This document shows, in pieces, positions 17,371 through 26,532 of a stretch of 64,000 bases of DNA. Positions within the stretch are counted from its first letter, which is position 1. Each line of letters opens with the position of its first letter. Under the pieces are notes generated by a model. It saw nothing but the letters and a program-made list of their open reading frames with translations. It was not told the origin of the DNA and ran no database searches. This stretch comes from Chloroflexota bacterium (GTDB lineage Bacteria > Chloroflexota > Ktedonobacteria > Ktedonobacterales > Ktedonobacteraceae), in contig VBHI01000220.1 of NCBI GenBank assembly GCA_005881495.1, positions 1 through 64,000 on the forward strand, in the 5' to 3' direction. The position numbers and the translations under genes were made by a program.

Positions 17371-17667
17371 ATGGCATCCAAAAAAAGACAATTAGAAATT
17401 CGACATTGGTTCATGAGATATAAGAGTACTCTCTACTGTGCAGAATGCGGTATAAGTCATCCGGCAGTACTACAGTTTCATCACCGAAATAGGGCAGATA
17501 AAAGCTTTACTATTGCCGACGTTGTTAGGAAAGCGTCTAGCATCAAGCAGATAACAAACGAGATCAAGAAATGCGATGTGGTATGTGTAAATTGCCATGA
17601 AAAACGACATTGGAGAGAGATACATGAGACGGATAGCTGGGAAGAAGTGGTACCATTAGAAGAATAA
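17371..17667 (+). CDS. Small HNH-type nuclease-like protein
   Basis: 98 aa. CAEC at about residues 24-27, FHH at about 38-40 and CVNC followed by HEKRHW near residue 75 form the zinc-bound His-Cys ββα-metal pattern seen in short HNH endonucleases of phages and selfish elements. The N-terminus is basic. It lies on the plus strand ending 2 bp from the 3' end of the convergent tRNA-Thr gene, a common site for mobile DNA, but no integrase or phage gene is next to it. Confidence 0.6.
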   Translation: MASKKRQLEIRHWFMRYKSTLYCAECGISHPAVLQFHHRNRADKSFTIADVVRKASSIKQITNEIKKCDVVCVNCHEKRHWREIHETDSWEEVVPLEE

Positions 17668-17669
17668 GA

Positions 17670-17740
17670 GCCGGTGGTCGGAATCGAACCGACGACAGGT
17701 CGCTTACGAAGCGACTACTCTACCTCTGAGTTACACCGGC
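17670..17740 (-). tRNA. tRNA-Thr (anticodon CGT)
   Basis: A full 71-nt cloverleaf reads on the minus strand: acceptor GCCGGTG/CACCGGC, D-arm ACTC/GAGT, anticodon stem GTCGC/GCGAC around loop TTCGTAA (anticodon CGU, reading ACG), and T-arm with TTCGATT. CCA is not encoded. Confidence 0.95.
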
Positions 17741-17945
17741 TGATGGCTTACTTTTGCGATATGTCAACAGATATCTCTGACGTAAGCGATTATAATCCCG
17801 AATTATCACTCGTGTCAAGCATTGTTAAGCGCGCCTCCTCGCTCACTCAAGATAAAAGCGGTGGCTGTTCATACAAAGGAGTAATCCCTCCAAAACCAAA
17901 TTCCGTAATGAAGTATAATCACAATACAATAAGGATCAGCTAAAA

Positions 17946-18665
17946 ATGAACAGCATTGATATGTTTCTAGTCCAATATGGCCTTGCGGCGATTTTCATCA
18001 TTATGCTCACCAAGTCGGTGGGGGTGCCCATTCCAATTCCTGCCGATGTGATTATCCTGGCGGCGGCAGCCCGTGCGGCGACAGGCAAGTTTGTGCTGTG
18101 GCAGGCGTTTCTGATCATCTTGCTCGCCGTAATACTCGGAGGGCTGATCCAGTTTATACTCGCTCGTGGTCCTGGACGTAATCTTCTCTATCGCTTTGGT
18201 CGATACATCGGCCTGACAACGGCACGTCTTGATGCTGCCACTGTAAAGATTAAGAGAGGTGGTATGCTCAGCCTGAGCGTTGCCATACTAGTACCCGGCG
18301 TTCGTGGAGCTGCCATTGCTGCCAGTGGTCTCGCCGACTTTCGCTGGCGCACCTTTGTGCCAGGGCTTGTCATAGGAAGTACGCTCTTTCTTACCCTCCA
18401 CTTTTTCCTGGGCTATCTTGGCGGATCGGTATTTGTACAGTTAGCACATCTACTGCCATCAATGTTGGTTGTTATAGGAGTGCTGATACTACTTGTCCTG
18501 GTCTTTTTGCTGTGGAGGGTAGTTCGTCGTCGGAAGGCCGCATATCGTCGTGATGTGGAGCATGCCGCATCGCTTGAAGTATGGCACGAAGGTATATGCC
18601 CGGTATGCCTGGGGTTGTATACTGCTAACCAGCTCCGTTCACCCTCGCTAAAGGTACCGCTTTGA
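17946..18665 (+). CDS. DedA/VTT-family membrane protein
   Basis: 239 aa with five or six hydrophobic helices. The DedA signatures are present: a re-entrant loop near the N-terminus (VPIPIPADVIILAAA) and the second conserved block with R in VAILVPGVRGAAIAASG. Bacterial DedA proteins move undecaprenyl phosphate or phospholipid headgroups across the membrane. The last 40 residues are cytoplasmic, basic, and contain a CPVC pair, which is not typical of the family. Start is ATG 17946. Confidence 0.9.
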   Translation: MNSIDMFLVQYGLAAIFIIMLTKSVGVPIPIPADVIILAAAARAATGKFVLWQAFLIILLAVILGGLIQFILARGPGRNLLYRFGRYIGLTTARLDAATVKIKRGGMLSLSVAILVPGVRGAAIAASGLADFRWRTFVPGLVIGSTLFLTLHFFLGYLGGSVFVQLAHLLPSMLVVIGVLILLVLVFLLWRVVRRRKAAYRRDVEHAASLEVWHEGICPVCLGLYTANQLRSPSLKVPL

Positions 18666-18709
18666 GTGTGTAGCAGGCAACGTGATTGCGAAGAAAGAGG
18701 AGAATACAT

Positions 18710-19282
18710 ATGGCAACAACGTTTCGTCTAAATCCTGAACGAGTAGCATATGCCGAAGCCAATGGCTGGCGGGCCTATTATGAACACAACTGGTTCAAGG
18801 TATTGCGCTTGATAGTCACACTGTGCCAGGAACAGTTTCATATTCCCTTTCCCGTGTCGCTGCAGGCGGGGTATTATACGACACGCGCTTCGGCAGCCTG
18901 GGTTCCTGAAGATCATGATCTTGAAAAGGTGCGGCGGTACTTGAGGAAGTTTTACAGCGTTGCACGCCGCTACTCTGGCCTGCAATTCGATGTAGAGCGC
19001 GTCGCTGACCTCGAACTGCAATACTTTGATGTGCACCGCCGCCTGGTTGGGCAGGCGGACAAGAGCGAGTTTATTCTGACTATGACTGAACTGCATTCGG
19101 CTATTTTTGGACTGACGCAGGAGCAGGCGCGAGAATCCGCAGAACTGCGGGTGAAGGCCAACAATACTGTTGATCTGATTACCAGTAAGAGATCAACCAA
19201 TGAAGCGGCCGATTGGGCGAAACTGGAGGAATATTTGCGCCAGTGCTACGCTTCCATTCAGTGTGAGCAAGCGAGCATTTAG
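18710..19282 (+). CDS. Conserved hypothetical protein
   Basis: 190 aa from ATG 18710, supported by AGAGGAG upstream; a longer frame from 18686 has no ribosome site. The protein is soluble and mostly helical, with a first half rich in aromatic residues (YYEHNWFKVLRLIVTLCQEQF) and a second half with an LELQYFDVHRRL segment. I do not recognise a family. It follows the DedA gene by 44 bp and may be co-transcribed. Confidence 0.65.
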   Translation: MATTFRLNPERVAYAEANGWRAYYEHNWFKVLRLIVTLCQEQFHIPFPVSLQAGYYTTRASAAWVPEDHDLEKVRRYLRKFYSVARRYSGLQFDVERVADLELQYFDVHRRLVGQADKSEFILTMTELHSAIFGLTQEQARESAELRVKANNTVDLITSKRSTNEAADWAKLEEYLRQCYASIQCEQASI

Positions 19283-19416
19283 TCTGGTTCTGCTGTATCC
19301 GCTAAAGATGCAATTATTGCCTCTTTGCTCCCTTGCTTCCTCATAGGATGACATTTTCACTGAACACTTAGACCCTGTCAAAATCATAGAACACTAACAC
19401 TTGCTTCCTCAATAAT

Positions 19417-19444
19417 TGACATTGTATCCCCTGGTATGATAATC
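19417..19444 (+). promoter_or_regulatory. Candidate promoter for the cox operon leader
   Basis: TTGACA (19417-19422), 16-base spacer, GATAAT (19439-19444). A transcript from here would carry about 430 bases of leader before coxS. Confidence 0.45.
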
Positions 19445-19747
19445 TCAAATCGTTACATACCCTTTTCTTGTAGTGCTGGCGTGCCTTTAGATGAAGGCAT
19501 CGATAAACGTATTTACGATTGGAAGGTGTAACGGTATACCCGGTCTTTTTATGATGCGGGTAACGATGAAAAACTATCCTTGTTTGCTTTTTCTCCACGT
19601 GTATTCCGACCTGAAATGAAAGGAGTTTTTTTCTTTGCTACACTCCAACTTTGACTGCACAATGAGATTGGAGAATGGCGAAACCCCAAACCATATTAGA
19701 GAATAGAGCTGTCGCATTGAGGAGCACACGAACGAAGATGGTAGCTT

Positions 19748-19847
19748 ACTGGACATTGTTCCAGTGTCCAGTGTTATGGCCCCGTCCGGGGGTAGATGGA
19801 AGCGTCCATCTACTCAGAGAAGCCGCTAGAAGAAATGTTCTTAGTGG
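19748..19847 (+). promoter_or_regulatory. Structured leader element upstream of the molybdo-hydroxylase genes
   Basis: Four consecutive hairpins fit in 100 bases. They are a perfect 8-bp stem 19748-19755/19765-19772, CCCC/GGGG around 19780-19791, a perfect 9-bp stem 19792-19800/19805-19813 with a 4-base loop, and an interrupted 9-10 bp stem 19823-19831/19838-19847. Such density, 33 bases before the start of a molybdenum-enzyme operon, suggests a riboswitch-like leader. A Moco-type riboswitch is the obvious idea, but I cannot match its consensus by eye. Confidence 0.45.
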
Positions 19848-19879
19848 ATAATTACTTAATCAGATGGAGGTAACCATCA

Positions 19880-20386
19880 ATGACGATGAAGCACGAAATT
19901 AGTGTTACAGTGAATGGACAGCAACACCATTCAGAGGTTGAACCGCGCACGTTGCTGGTGCATTATTTGCGTGAGGCATTGGACCTTACAGGTACACATA
20001 TTGGCTGTGATACTTCACAGTGTGGTGCATGTACGGTCCTGCTCGATGGTCAATCAGTGAAGTCATGTACGGTACTGGCTGTTCAGGCCGATGGGTGTGA
20101 AGTGACCACGATCGAAGGCCTGGCTCCAGAGGGAGGATTGCATCCTATCCAGGAGGGTTTCTGGGAGAAGCATGGTCTACAATGTGGCTTCTGTACTCCA
20201 GGCATGATTATGGCCTCGTATAACCTGCTCAAACATAACCCCAACCCGACAGAGGCAGAGATACGTAAAGGGCTTGAGGGAAATATCTGCCGCTGCACCG
20301 GCTATCAGAACATCGTACGTGCTGTCCAGTATGCTGCTGAGCGGATGCGCACAAGTGTTTCTGAGCCTGTGGGTGCTGGTGAGTAA
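19880..20386 (+). CDS. coxS: CO-dehydrogenase-like small subunit, 2Fe-2S protein
   Basis: 168 aa. The N-terminal plant-type 2Fe-2S cluster has ligands in CDTSQCGAC with a fourth Cys in SCTVL. The C-terminal helical domain holds the second cluster in CGFCTPGM and CRCTGYQNI. This is the electron-transfer subunit of xanthine-oxidase-family molybdo-hydroxylases; it passes electrons from the Mo site to FAD. GGAGG precedes ATG 19880. Gene order S-L-M is the order reported for form II CO-dehydrogenase-like operons, form I being M-S-L. Confidence 0.94.
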   Translation: MTMKHEISVTVNGQQHHSEVEPRTLLVHYLREALDLTGTHIGCDTSQCGACTVLLDGQSVKSCTVLAVQADGCEVTTIEGLAPEGGLHPIQEGFWEKHGLQCGFCTPGMIMASYNLLKHNPNPTEAEIRKGLEGNICRCTGYQNIVRAVQYAAERMRTSVSEPVGAGE

Positions 20387-20457
20387 TCTCGAAGGTATAT
20401 ACATCCAAATTACCTTCAAATTTCTGTTTCTCGTGATGGGAAAGGACAGGTATACAA

Positions 20458-22791
20458 ATGGGTATTGCAGCTATGCTTGGTTCGCCTATTAAAAGGCGTG
20501 AAGACCCGCGCTTGATCACTGGTCAGGCGACCTACGTTGACGATATCAAACTCTACGGCATGCTCCATATGGCGGTTCTGCGCAGCCCCTATGGGCATGC
20601 TCGCATTAAGAGCATAAACACTGATGCTGCCCGAAAATATCCTGGTGTTGTGGCTGTGTATACAGCGGCAGACCTGAAAGGTGTAGTAGGCAGCGTTGCC
20701 TGTGCCGTTCCAGTGGGGCATATTGCCGAGGGTATGGGCATCCGTCAGCCACTGGCCGAGGACAAGGTACGTTTCTATGGTGATCCAGTAGCCGTCGTGA
20801 TTGCGGAAGATCGCTACGGGGCTCGTGATGCACGAGACCTGATCGATGTCGATTACGAACCATTGCCAGTAGCCATCGATGTCGAGAAGGCCATGCAGCC
20901 TGATGCTCCTCTGCTCTATGAACAGTTCGGCACGAATGTCGCCTTCAGCATGCATCCATCGACGGAAGAAATCGACAAAGTCTTCGAGCAGACCAAAGCT
21001 GATGGTGGTGTGGTTGTTAAGGGACGCTTTATAAATCAAAGACTGTCCCCGGTGTCTATCGAGACGCGCGGCGTTGTTGCAGATTATAACAAAGGGAGCA
21101 GAAACCTTACTCTCTGGAGTTCGTCACAGATCCCACACATACTGCGTAACATCCTGGCTGCGACAGTTGGCCATCCACAGCACCAGGTACGTGTGATCGT
21201 GCCCGAAGTTGGTGGTGGTTTCGGGTCCAAGCTTAATGTCTACCCCGAAGAACTTGTGACGGCATACGCTTCTATGAAATTAGGGCGTCCCGTCAAGTGG
21301 ATTGAGGATCGCAGCGAGGCTCTTGCAGCGACGATCCATGGACGTGATCAGGTCAACTATTTCGAGATTTCCGCTAGCAGGGATGGCAAGGTGACTGGAT
21401 TGAAGATTTATGTGATCTCTGATATGGGGTCATATAGCCAGCTCTTCACCGATGTGATGGTTCTTGCCTTCATGTTTCCCGTGGTATGTGGTGCCTATGA
21501 CATTCCAGTACTATACAGAAGCACTGATCTCGTCTTCACGAATAAAGCTTCCACGGATGCATATCGTGGAGCAGGTCGCCCTGAGGCTACTTACCTTATT
21601 GAGCGTGCCATGGATATGGTGGCGCGTGAACTTGGCAAGGACCCAGTTGAAATACGCAAGCTAAACTTTATCAAGCCTGATCAGTTTCCATACAAATCAG
21701 CGACCGGGAACGTGTATGACAGTGGTAACTACGAAGCCGCGCTAGCTAAGGCCCAGGCGTTAGCAGATTACCAAAACATGCGTGCCGAGCAAGCGCGGTT
21801 GCGTGCAGAGGGCAAGCTGGTGGGCATTGGCATCTCCACCTATATCGAGGGTTGCGGGATAGGGCCCAAAGGATTTGCCCCGGTTGGCCTCTACGAGAGC
21901 GCGCGTGTGCGCGTTGAGCAGAGTGGCACCGTGTCAGTCTATACTGGTTCATCTCCGCATGGGCAAGGCGAGGAGACGACGTTTTCTCAAATCGTCGCTG
22001 AGGAGTTTGGTATTCCAATGGAGAACATTCTTGTGATCCATGGTGACACTGACTCCACGCCAGAGGGTCGTGGCACATATGGCAGCCGAACCACAGCGGT
22101 CGGCGGCTCTGCGGTCTATACTGCTGTCCAGAGACTAAAGGAGAAGATGAAGCAAATCGCTTCCCACATGCTGGAAGCTAGCGCTTCTGACGTGACGCTG
22201 GAGGATGGCAAGTTCTTTGTGGCTGGTTCGCCTCAAAAAGCCGTTACCTTTACTGAGGTAGCTGCAACGGCCAATCTTTCCAATACACTGCATCCTGGTA
22301 TTGAGCCAGGTCTGGAGACAACGGCTTTCTGGGAGCCAGCAGCATTGACCTACCCCTTCGGTACACATATCTGTATGGTCGAGGTGGATAAGGATACCGG
22401 TGAGGCGGAGATCAAGCGTTACATCGCGGTTGACGACTGTGGACGGCAACTCAACCCGTTGCTTGTCGAGGGTCAGATTCACGGCGGTATTGCGCAAGGT
22501 ATCGGCCAGGCGATGATTGAGGGAGTCGAGTACACGGAAGATGGCCAGCTGCTGACGGCAACACTGATGGATTATGCCATGCCGCTGGCTTCGGAGCTTC
22601 CCAGCTTTGAGACCGATAGCACCGTTACTCCATCCCCGGTTAACCCACTTGGTGTGAAAGGTATCGGCGAGGCAGGCGCGATTGGTTCTACTCCAGCAGT
22701 TGCAAATGCTATTGCTGATGCACTGGGTGTTGCGCATGTTGATATGCCATTTACATCAGAGAAGCTGTGGAAAATCATTCACCAGAAGTAG
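20458..22791 (+). CDS. coxL: Form II CO-dehydrogenase-like large (molybdopterin) subunit
   Basis: 777 aa, full length for the family. Moco-binding motifs include VGGGFGSK, QGEETTF and GIGEAGAIGSTPAV. The active-site loop reads AYRGAGR, the form II signature. True form I CO dehydrogenase has AYRCSFR, whose cysteine bridges Mo to Cu. Without that cysteine CO oxidation is uncertain and another substrate (an aldehyde, purine or aromatic) is possible. It forms a complex with the flanking S and M subunits. Confidence 0.93.
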   Translation: MGIAAMLGSPIKRREDPRLITGQATYVDDIKLYGMLHMAVLRSPYGHARIKSINTDAARKYPGVVAVYTAADLKGVVGSVACAVPVGHIAEGMGIRQPLAEDKVRFYGDPVAVVIAEDRYGARDARDLIDVDYEPLPVAIDVEKAMQPDAPLLYEQFGTNVAFSMHPSTEEIDKVFEQTKADGGVVVKGRFINQRLSPVSIETRGVVADYNKGSRNLTLWSSSQIPHILRNILAATVGHPQHQVRVIVPEVGGGFGSKLNVYPEELVTAYASMKLGRPVKWIEDRSEALAATIHGRDQVNYFEISASRDGKVTGLKIYVISDMGSYSQLFTDVMVLAFMFPVVCGAYDIPVLYRSTDLVFTNKASTDAYRGAGRPEATYLIERAMDMVARELGKDPVEIRKLNFIKPDQFPYKSATGNVYDSGNYEAALAKAQALADYQNMRAEQARLRAEGKLVGIGISTYIEGCGIGPKGFAPVGLYESARVRVEQSGTVSVYTGSSPHGQGEETTFSQIVAEEFGIPMENILVIHGDTDSTPEGRGTYGSRTTAVGGSAVYTAVQRLKEKMKQIASHMLEASASDVTLEDGKFFVAGSPQKAVTFTEVAATANLSNTLHPGIEPGLETTAFWEPAALTYPFGTHICMVEVDKDTGEAEIKRYIAVDDCGRQLNPLLVEGQIHGGIAQGIGQAMIEGVEYTEDGQLLTATLMDYAMPLASELPSFETDSTVTPSPVNPLGVKGIGEAGAIGSTPAVANAIADALGVAHVDMPFTSEKLWKIIHQK

Positions 22792-22811
22792 GGTGAAAAG
22801 GAGAACGTACA

Positions 22812-23678
22812 ATGTCTGTTCCAGCAGCATTTGATTATCATGCAGCGAAGTCTGTGGACGAGGCTATTGCTCTCTTGCAACAGTATGGCGATGACGCCAA
22901 GTTGCTGGCGGGTGGTCACAGCCTGCTGCCAACGATGAAACTTCGCCTGGCTCAGCCGGCACATCTGGTTGACCTTGGCAAGATCAGTGGTCTTTCATAC
23001 ATCCGCCAGGAAAGTGGGGCGGTGGAAGTTGGTGCGATGACGACCTACACCACTATCCAGCACTCTCAGCTACTTCACCATCATTTCGCATTGTTGCCAG
23101 AGGGTACCGCCTTGATCGGTGATCAGCAGGTGCGTAACCGGGGCACGATCGGTGGCGGTATAGCTCACTCGGATCCCGCAGCAGATATGCCGGGTATTGT
23201 GTTGGCACTCAAGGCCGACATCCTGGTGCGGGGTCCTAATGGCGCGCGCTCCATTCAGGCTGACGATTTCTTTAAGGGGATGTTCGAAACAGCCCTTCAA
23301 CCGAATGAGATTGTCACTGAGATTCGTTTCGCCATCCCGCATGCTCACACCGGCAGCGCGTATACGAAGCTGGCAAACAAAGCTTCTCATTACGCGGTCG
23401 CGGGGTGCGCGGCAGTAGTTACACTGGATGGAAATGGCACCTGCACTGCCGCCAGTGTTGTCATAACCGGAGCATCGGAAAAAGCCAGCCGCGCCAGTGG
23501 GGTCGAGGCAGCCCTCGTTGGGAAGAAACTGGATGAGGCTACTGTGGCGGCCGCCGCAGTGCATGCCTCCGATGGTCTCGAACTTCTGGGGGATATTCAC
23601 GGCTCCAAGGAATATCGCGCTCAGATGACGACCGTTATGGCGCGCAGGGCGATCTTGAAGGCAGCGGAGCGAGCATAG
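22812..23678 (+). CDS. coxM: CO-dehydrogenase-like medium subunit, FAD-binding
   Basis: 288 aa. Both FAD-binding signatures of CoxM are intact: AGGHS near residue 35 and TIGGG near residue 113. The C-terminal CO_deh_flav_C domain follows (AHTGSAYTKLANKASHYA). It takes electrons from the small subunit and hands them to the respiratory chain, usually to quinone. Starts 20 bp after coxL with GGAGA upstream. A very strong terminator follows. Confidence 0.93.
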   Translation: MSVPAAFDYHAAKSVDEAIALLQQYGDDAKLLAGGHSLLPTMKLRLAQPAHLVDLGKISGLSYIRQESGAVEVGAMTTYTTIQHSQLLHHHFALLPEGTALIGDQQVRNRGTIGGGIAHSDPAADMPGIVLALKADILVRGPNGARSIQADDFFKGMFETALQPNEIVTEIRFAIPHAHTGSAYTKLANKASHYAVAGCAAVVTLDGNGTCTAASVVITGASEKASRASGVEAALVGKKLDEATVAAAAVHASDGLELLGDIHGSKEYRAQMTTVMARRAILKAAERA

Positions 23679-23698
23679 TTCGCTAGCTGATCATTTGA

Positions 23699-23763
23699 GA
23701 CAAAGCACAGTGAGAACCGGGCTGGTGGCCAGGTCACCAACCCGGTTCTCACTGTGCTTTGTC
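23699..23763. terminator. Very long perfect hairpin between convergent genes
   Basis: A 23-bp perfect inverted repeat (23699-23721 with 23741-23763). The 19-base loop can itself pair over five bases (TGGTG/CACCA). It lies 20 bases after coxM and 7 bases before the end of the convergent glycosyltransferase gene, so it can stop both transcripts. Confidence 0.85.
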
Positions 23764-23770
23764 ATTAAAG

Positions 23771-25180
23771 CTACTGGTGATCCTGGGGCGCAGCTGTCCG
23801 TCTTTTCAATCTTTTAGAGAGTAACAGCGTGCACGATAGGCATGCAAATATGATGGACCAGAGCACGAAAAGGTTTGTTTGATGGGCTAAAAACATTGAA
23901 GGGAACAGATCTGTTAAACGATAGTTGAACAATTGGAGGTGGATGATGGTTCTGTTATATCCTGTTGGAGCATTGAAGCTATTGAGAGGCGGTGTAAGAG
24001 ATAACAGGTTGTACGTAAGCCCATACAGCATTGTGGCAGCTATGACGAGACGTGAAAACAGCGTATTGATTTGCTCCAGCGCATAGGCAAGATAGAAAGA
24101 ATAGAGCGGGAGCAGCACGAAGATTAAGCGCGTAGGAGGAGACCAACCGCCTGTCCAGTTATTAAATGACGTAAAGATGAGCATGTAGGGAATAGTCAAG
24201 ATGAGCATTAAGAGGTTATAGCGGGTACAGTGGTTTTTTATCGCTAAAAATATACCCGGAAAAAGCAAGATAAAGATGGGAAAATTGATCAGAAATCCAT
24301 ATTGCTGATCCAGGAAAACACCAATGATGCCATTCAATGGATCTGTGACAAAGGGCCTGCTGTGATTATGGATATCGTTAATTTCGATCGCGGCGGGATT
24401 AAATGTACCCCAGAATCTATAGGTATATACTTCATAAGCAATGAACAAGATTGTTACTGGTAAAAGGAGAGAGGTGTAAAATTTGAACTGCTTTAGCCGG
24501 TTCTGTTCGTAAATTCTATAGAGCAAAGCGAAAAATAAGACTACCTCAAAATAAGCAAAACGGATATGTATCCAGGGTAGGATGCCTAAGAGAATGGAGC
24601 TTACGGTCACTTCGGTAAGCGTACGTTCTTTTTGAAATATTTTTCTGAGGACATAGAGGCAGATCAGCGCTCCCACGGGTTCTATAAAGGTGAGGTGGGA
24701 ATAGAGATATACGGGCGAGGCGATGGCATATGCCAGGCTGACAATGAAAGCATATGTGGCGCCAATGTTCATGGTGATCAGCAACTTATAGATGTTCAGA
24801 ATTATCAGTATCGAGAGTAAAGAAATACATAAAACTGCCCCTGGTCTGCCGAACAAGTAGAATGGTAGGAGCCATAAAATGGGCGCTCCAATGCTATGTA
24901 ACGGCATAAGTTGGCCATGTGCGCCATACGAGAGGTGAGGATCAATAGTATATGGATAAAAGACGTGGTAATCGCCGTTGCTATAGTCTAACATGACGTT
25001 GAGAGAGTGGTATTTGAGTAAGGTCTGACTGATGATCAAGTAATGTGGTTCATCGCCAGAGGGGGGAGAGGAAAATTGTACATAGATGAAGGAAGTCGTA
25101 AAAAATACTACGCCACAATAGAGTATGAGCAATAGTAAACGGTGTTTTGCGATGGTTTGATATATTCGATTGAGTGGCAT
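23771..25180 (-). CDS. Polytopic membrane glycosyltransferase, ArnT/GT39-like
   Basis: 469 aa from the ATG at 25180; the open frame extends to 25489 but the extra part overlaps the divergent M29 gene and lacks hydrophobic character. There are about eleven membrane helices. Directly after the first helix comes SGDEPHYL (D43, E44), the acidic motif in the first outside loop typical of GT-C glycosyltransferases that use polyprenyl-phosphate sugars. It probably glycosylates an envelope component. The substrate cannot be read from sequence. It sits between the two halves of the cox gene set on the opposite strand, so it is not part of either operon. Confidence 0.75.
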   Translation of the reverse strand: MPLNRIYQTIAKHRLLLLILYCGVVFFTTSFIYVQFSSPPSGDEPHYLIISQTLLKYHSLNVMLDYSNGDYHVFYPYTIDPHLSYGAHGQLMPLHSIGAPILWLLPFYLFGRPGAVLCISLLSILIILNIYKLLITMNIGATYAFIVSLAYAIASPVYLYSHLTFIEPVGALICLYVLRKIFQKERTLTEVTVSSILLGILPWIHIRFAYFEVVLFFALLYRIYEQNRLKQFKFYTSLLLPVTILFIAYEVYTYRFWGTFNPAAIEINDIHNHSRPFVTDPLNGIIGVFLDQQYGFLINFPIFILLFPGIFLAIKNHCTRYNLLMLILTIPYMLIFTSFNNWTGGWSPPTRLIFVLLPLYSFYLAYALEQINTLFSRLVIAATMLYGLTYNLLSLTPPLNSFNAPTGYNRTIIHLQLFNYRLTDLFPSMFLAHQTNLFVLWSIIFACLSCTLLLSKRLKRRTAAPQDHQ

Positions 25181-25336
25181 ATGGTTGTCTTTATTTCTAC
25201 TTTGTGACAAGTATATGCGTTCTGTCAATGATTTCCTGCTGATTGGTGCGGCTACGCTGCTACAAAGTATCTTGGAAACGTATGCTAATATGGGTGGTAT
25301 ATTACATTCTATTTTATGCAAAGGACAAATTGACCT

Positions 25337-26440
25337 ATGCAAGATATTCGCATAGAGCGCTGGGCGCACACACTCGTGCATTATTCTTTGTACATCAAAG
25401 CAGGCGAAACCGTTGCGATCCATGCAACTCCGCTGGCGACTCCTCTGGTGGAGGCTGTTTACCGTGAAATTCTTCGTGTGGGTGCTCATCCCCTTGCTCT
25501 GATAGACCTGGAAAGCCTTGAAGAGATTCTTTTACGTGTAGGCAATGAAGCGCAGCTCATCAAAAAGTCGCCGGTGTTGACTGCAGTGGCGGCGCATTGT
25601 GATGCGCGGCTGTTTATTGCATCGCGTAGTAACACAAAAGCCCTCAGTAGTGTAAAGCCTGAGAACGTGTCGCGGCGACGCTCGGCTTTTCGAGATAGCT
25701 ACGAGGTTACGCGAAGACGCGAGCAGGCTGGAACGTTTCGCTGGTCATCGACGCTGTATCCCACCAGTGCATATGCCCAGGATGCTGAAATGTCCCTGCA
25801 CGATTTCGAAGAATTTGTCTTTGATGTCTGTTTCCTCAATGACGTCGACCCTATTGCTCGCTGGAGAGAACTCTCTGAGCAGCAGCAACGCCTGGTGGAT
25901 TGGCTTGTAGGGCGCAAAGAGGTGCATATCATGGGCGATGGTACTGATCTGATGCTCTCTATTGCAAACCGCAGGTTTATCAATAGCGATGGGAAGCGCA
26001 ACTTCCCCAGCGGCGAGTTCTTTACGGGGCCAGTGGAAGATAGCGCCAATGGCGTGATTCAGTTTGACATTCCAGCATCGCACGATGGTCGCACGATTGA
26101 AGGGGTGCGCCTGGTGTTCCGCGATGGGAAAGTTGTCGAGGCAAGCGCGCGCCAGGGGCAGGCGTACCTGGAACATATGCTGGAGATGGATGCTGGCGCT
26201 CGCCGTCTTGGTGAATTTGCTTTTGGCAATAATGCTCGCGTGGATCGCAGCACGAAAAATGTGCTTTTCGATGAGAAGATGGGAGGTACGGTACACCTTG
26301 CATTGGGCGCGAGTTATCCTGAGACGGGTGGAGTGAATGAATCTGCTCTGCACTGGGATATGGTCTGTGATCTGCGCCAGAGGGGTGAAGTGTGGGTTGA
26401 TGGTGTGCTGTTTCTAAAAGATGGCACAATCGTGATTTAG
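25337..26440 (+). CDS. M29-family metallo-aminopeptidase (AmpS/PepS type)
   Basis: 367 aa, the usual M29 length. Recognisable blocks are the N-terminal AVHYSLYIKAGE-like segment, FPSGEFFTGPVEDSANG with metal-ligand Glu, EFAFGNNARVD, and the C-terminal metal-site region LALGASYPE followed by ALHWDMVCDLR. These cytoplasmic enzymes remove N-terminal residues from peptides using two metal ions, often cobalt or zinc. It precedes the coxD-like gene by about 90 bp and may be read with it. Confidence 0.92.
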   Translation: MQDIRIERWAHTLVHYSLYIKAGETVAIHATPLATPLVEAVYREILRVGAHPLALIDLESLEEILLRVGNEAQLIKKSPVLTAVAAHCDARLFIASRSNTKALSSVKPENVSRRRSAFRDSYEVTRRREQAGTFRWSSTLYPTSAYAQDAEMSLHDFEEFVFDVCFLNDVDPIARWRELSEQQQRLVDWLVGRKEVHIMGDGTDLMLSIANRRFINSDGKRNFPSGEFFTGPVEDSANGVIQFDIPASHDGRTIEGVRLVFRDGKVVEASARQGQAYLEHMLEMDAGARRLGEFAFGNNARVDRSTKNVLFDEKMGGTVHLALGASYPETGGVNESALHWDMVCDLRQRGEVWVDGVLFLKDGTIVI

Positions 26441-26532
26441 ACGTTGCTAAGTTCCCTACATATAGCATAGAATATACATACGTATTAAATTCCCTTGTGC
26501 TGGAAAGCACAAATTCATTTTTGGAGGCCCAT

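Larger units (their letters stand above)
19283..19879. other. Long non-coding region and putative leader of the cox operon
   Basis: About 600 bp without a supportable gene. It contains a promoter-like pair at 19417-19444 and, nearer the coxS start, a cluster of strong hairpins (see the entry at 19748-19847). GGAGG at 19866-19870 is the coxS ribosome site. Confidence 0.6.

Noticed and set aside
17674..17943. Open reading frame of 89 codons across the tRNA-Thr gene
   Set aside because: It runs through a clear tRNA on the other strand, has no ribosome site, and shows no protein character.
20458..22791. Call as true (form I) CO dehydrogenase
   Set aside because: The active-site loop is AYRGAGR and lacks the copper-binding cysteine of form I; gene order S-L-M is also form II.
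23771..25489. Longer glycosyltransferase starting at 25489
   Set aside because: The extra 100 residues are not hydrophobic, overlap the divergent aminopeptidase gene, and precede the natural membrane start at 25180.
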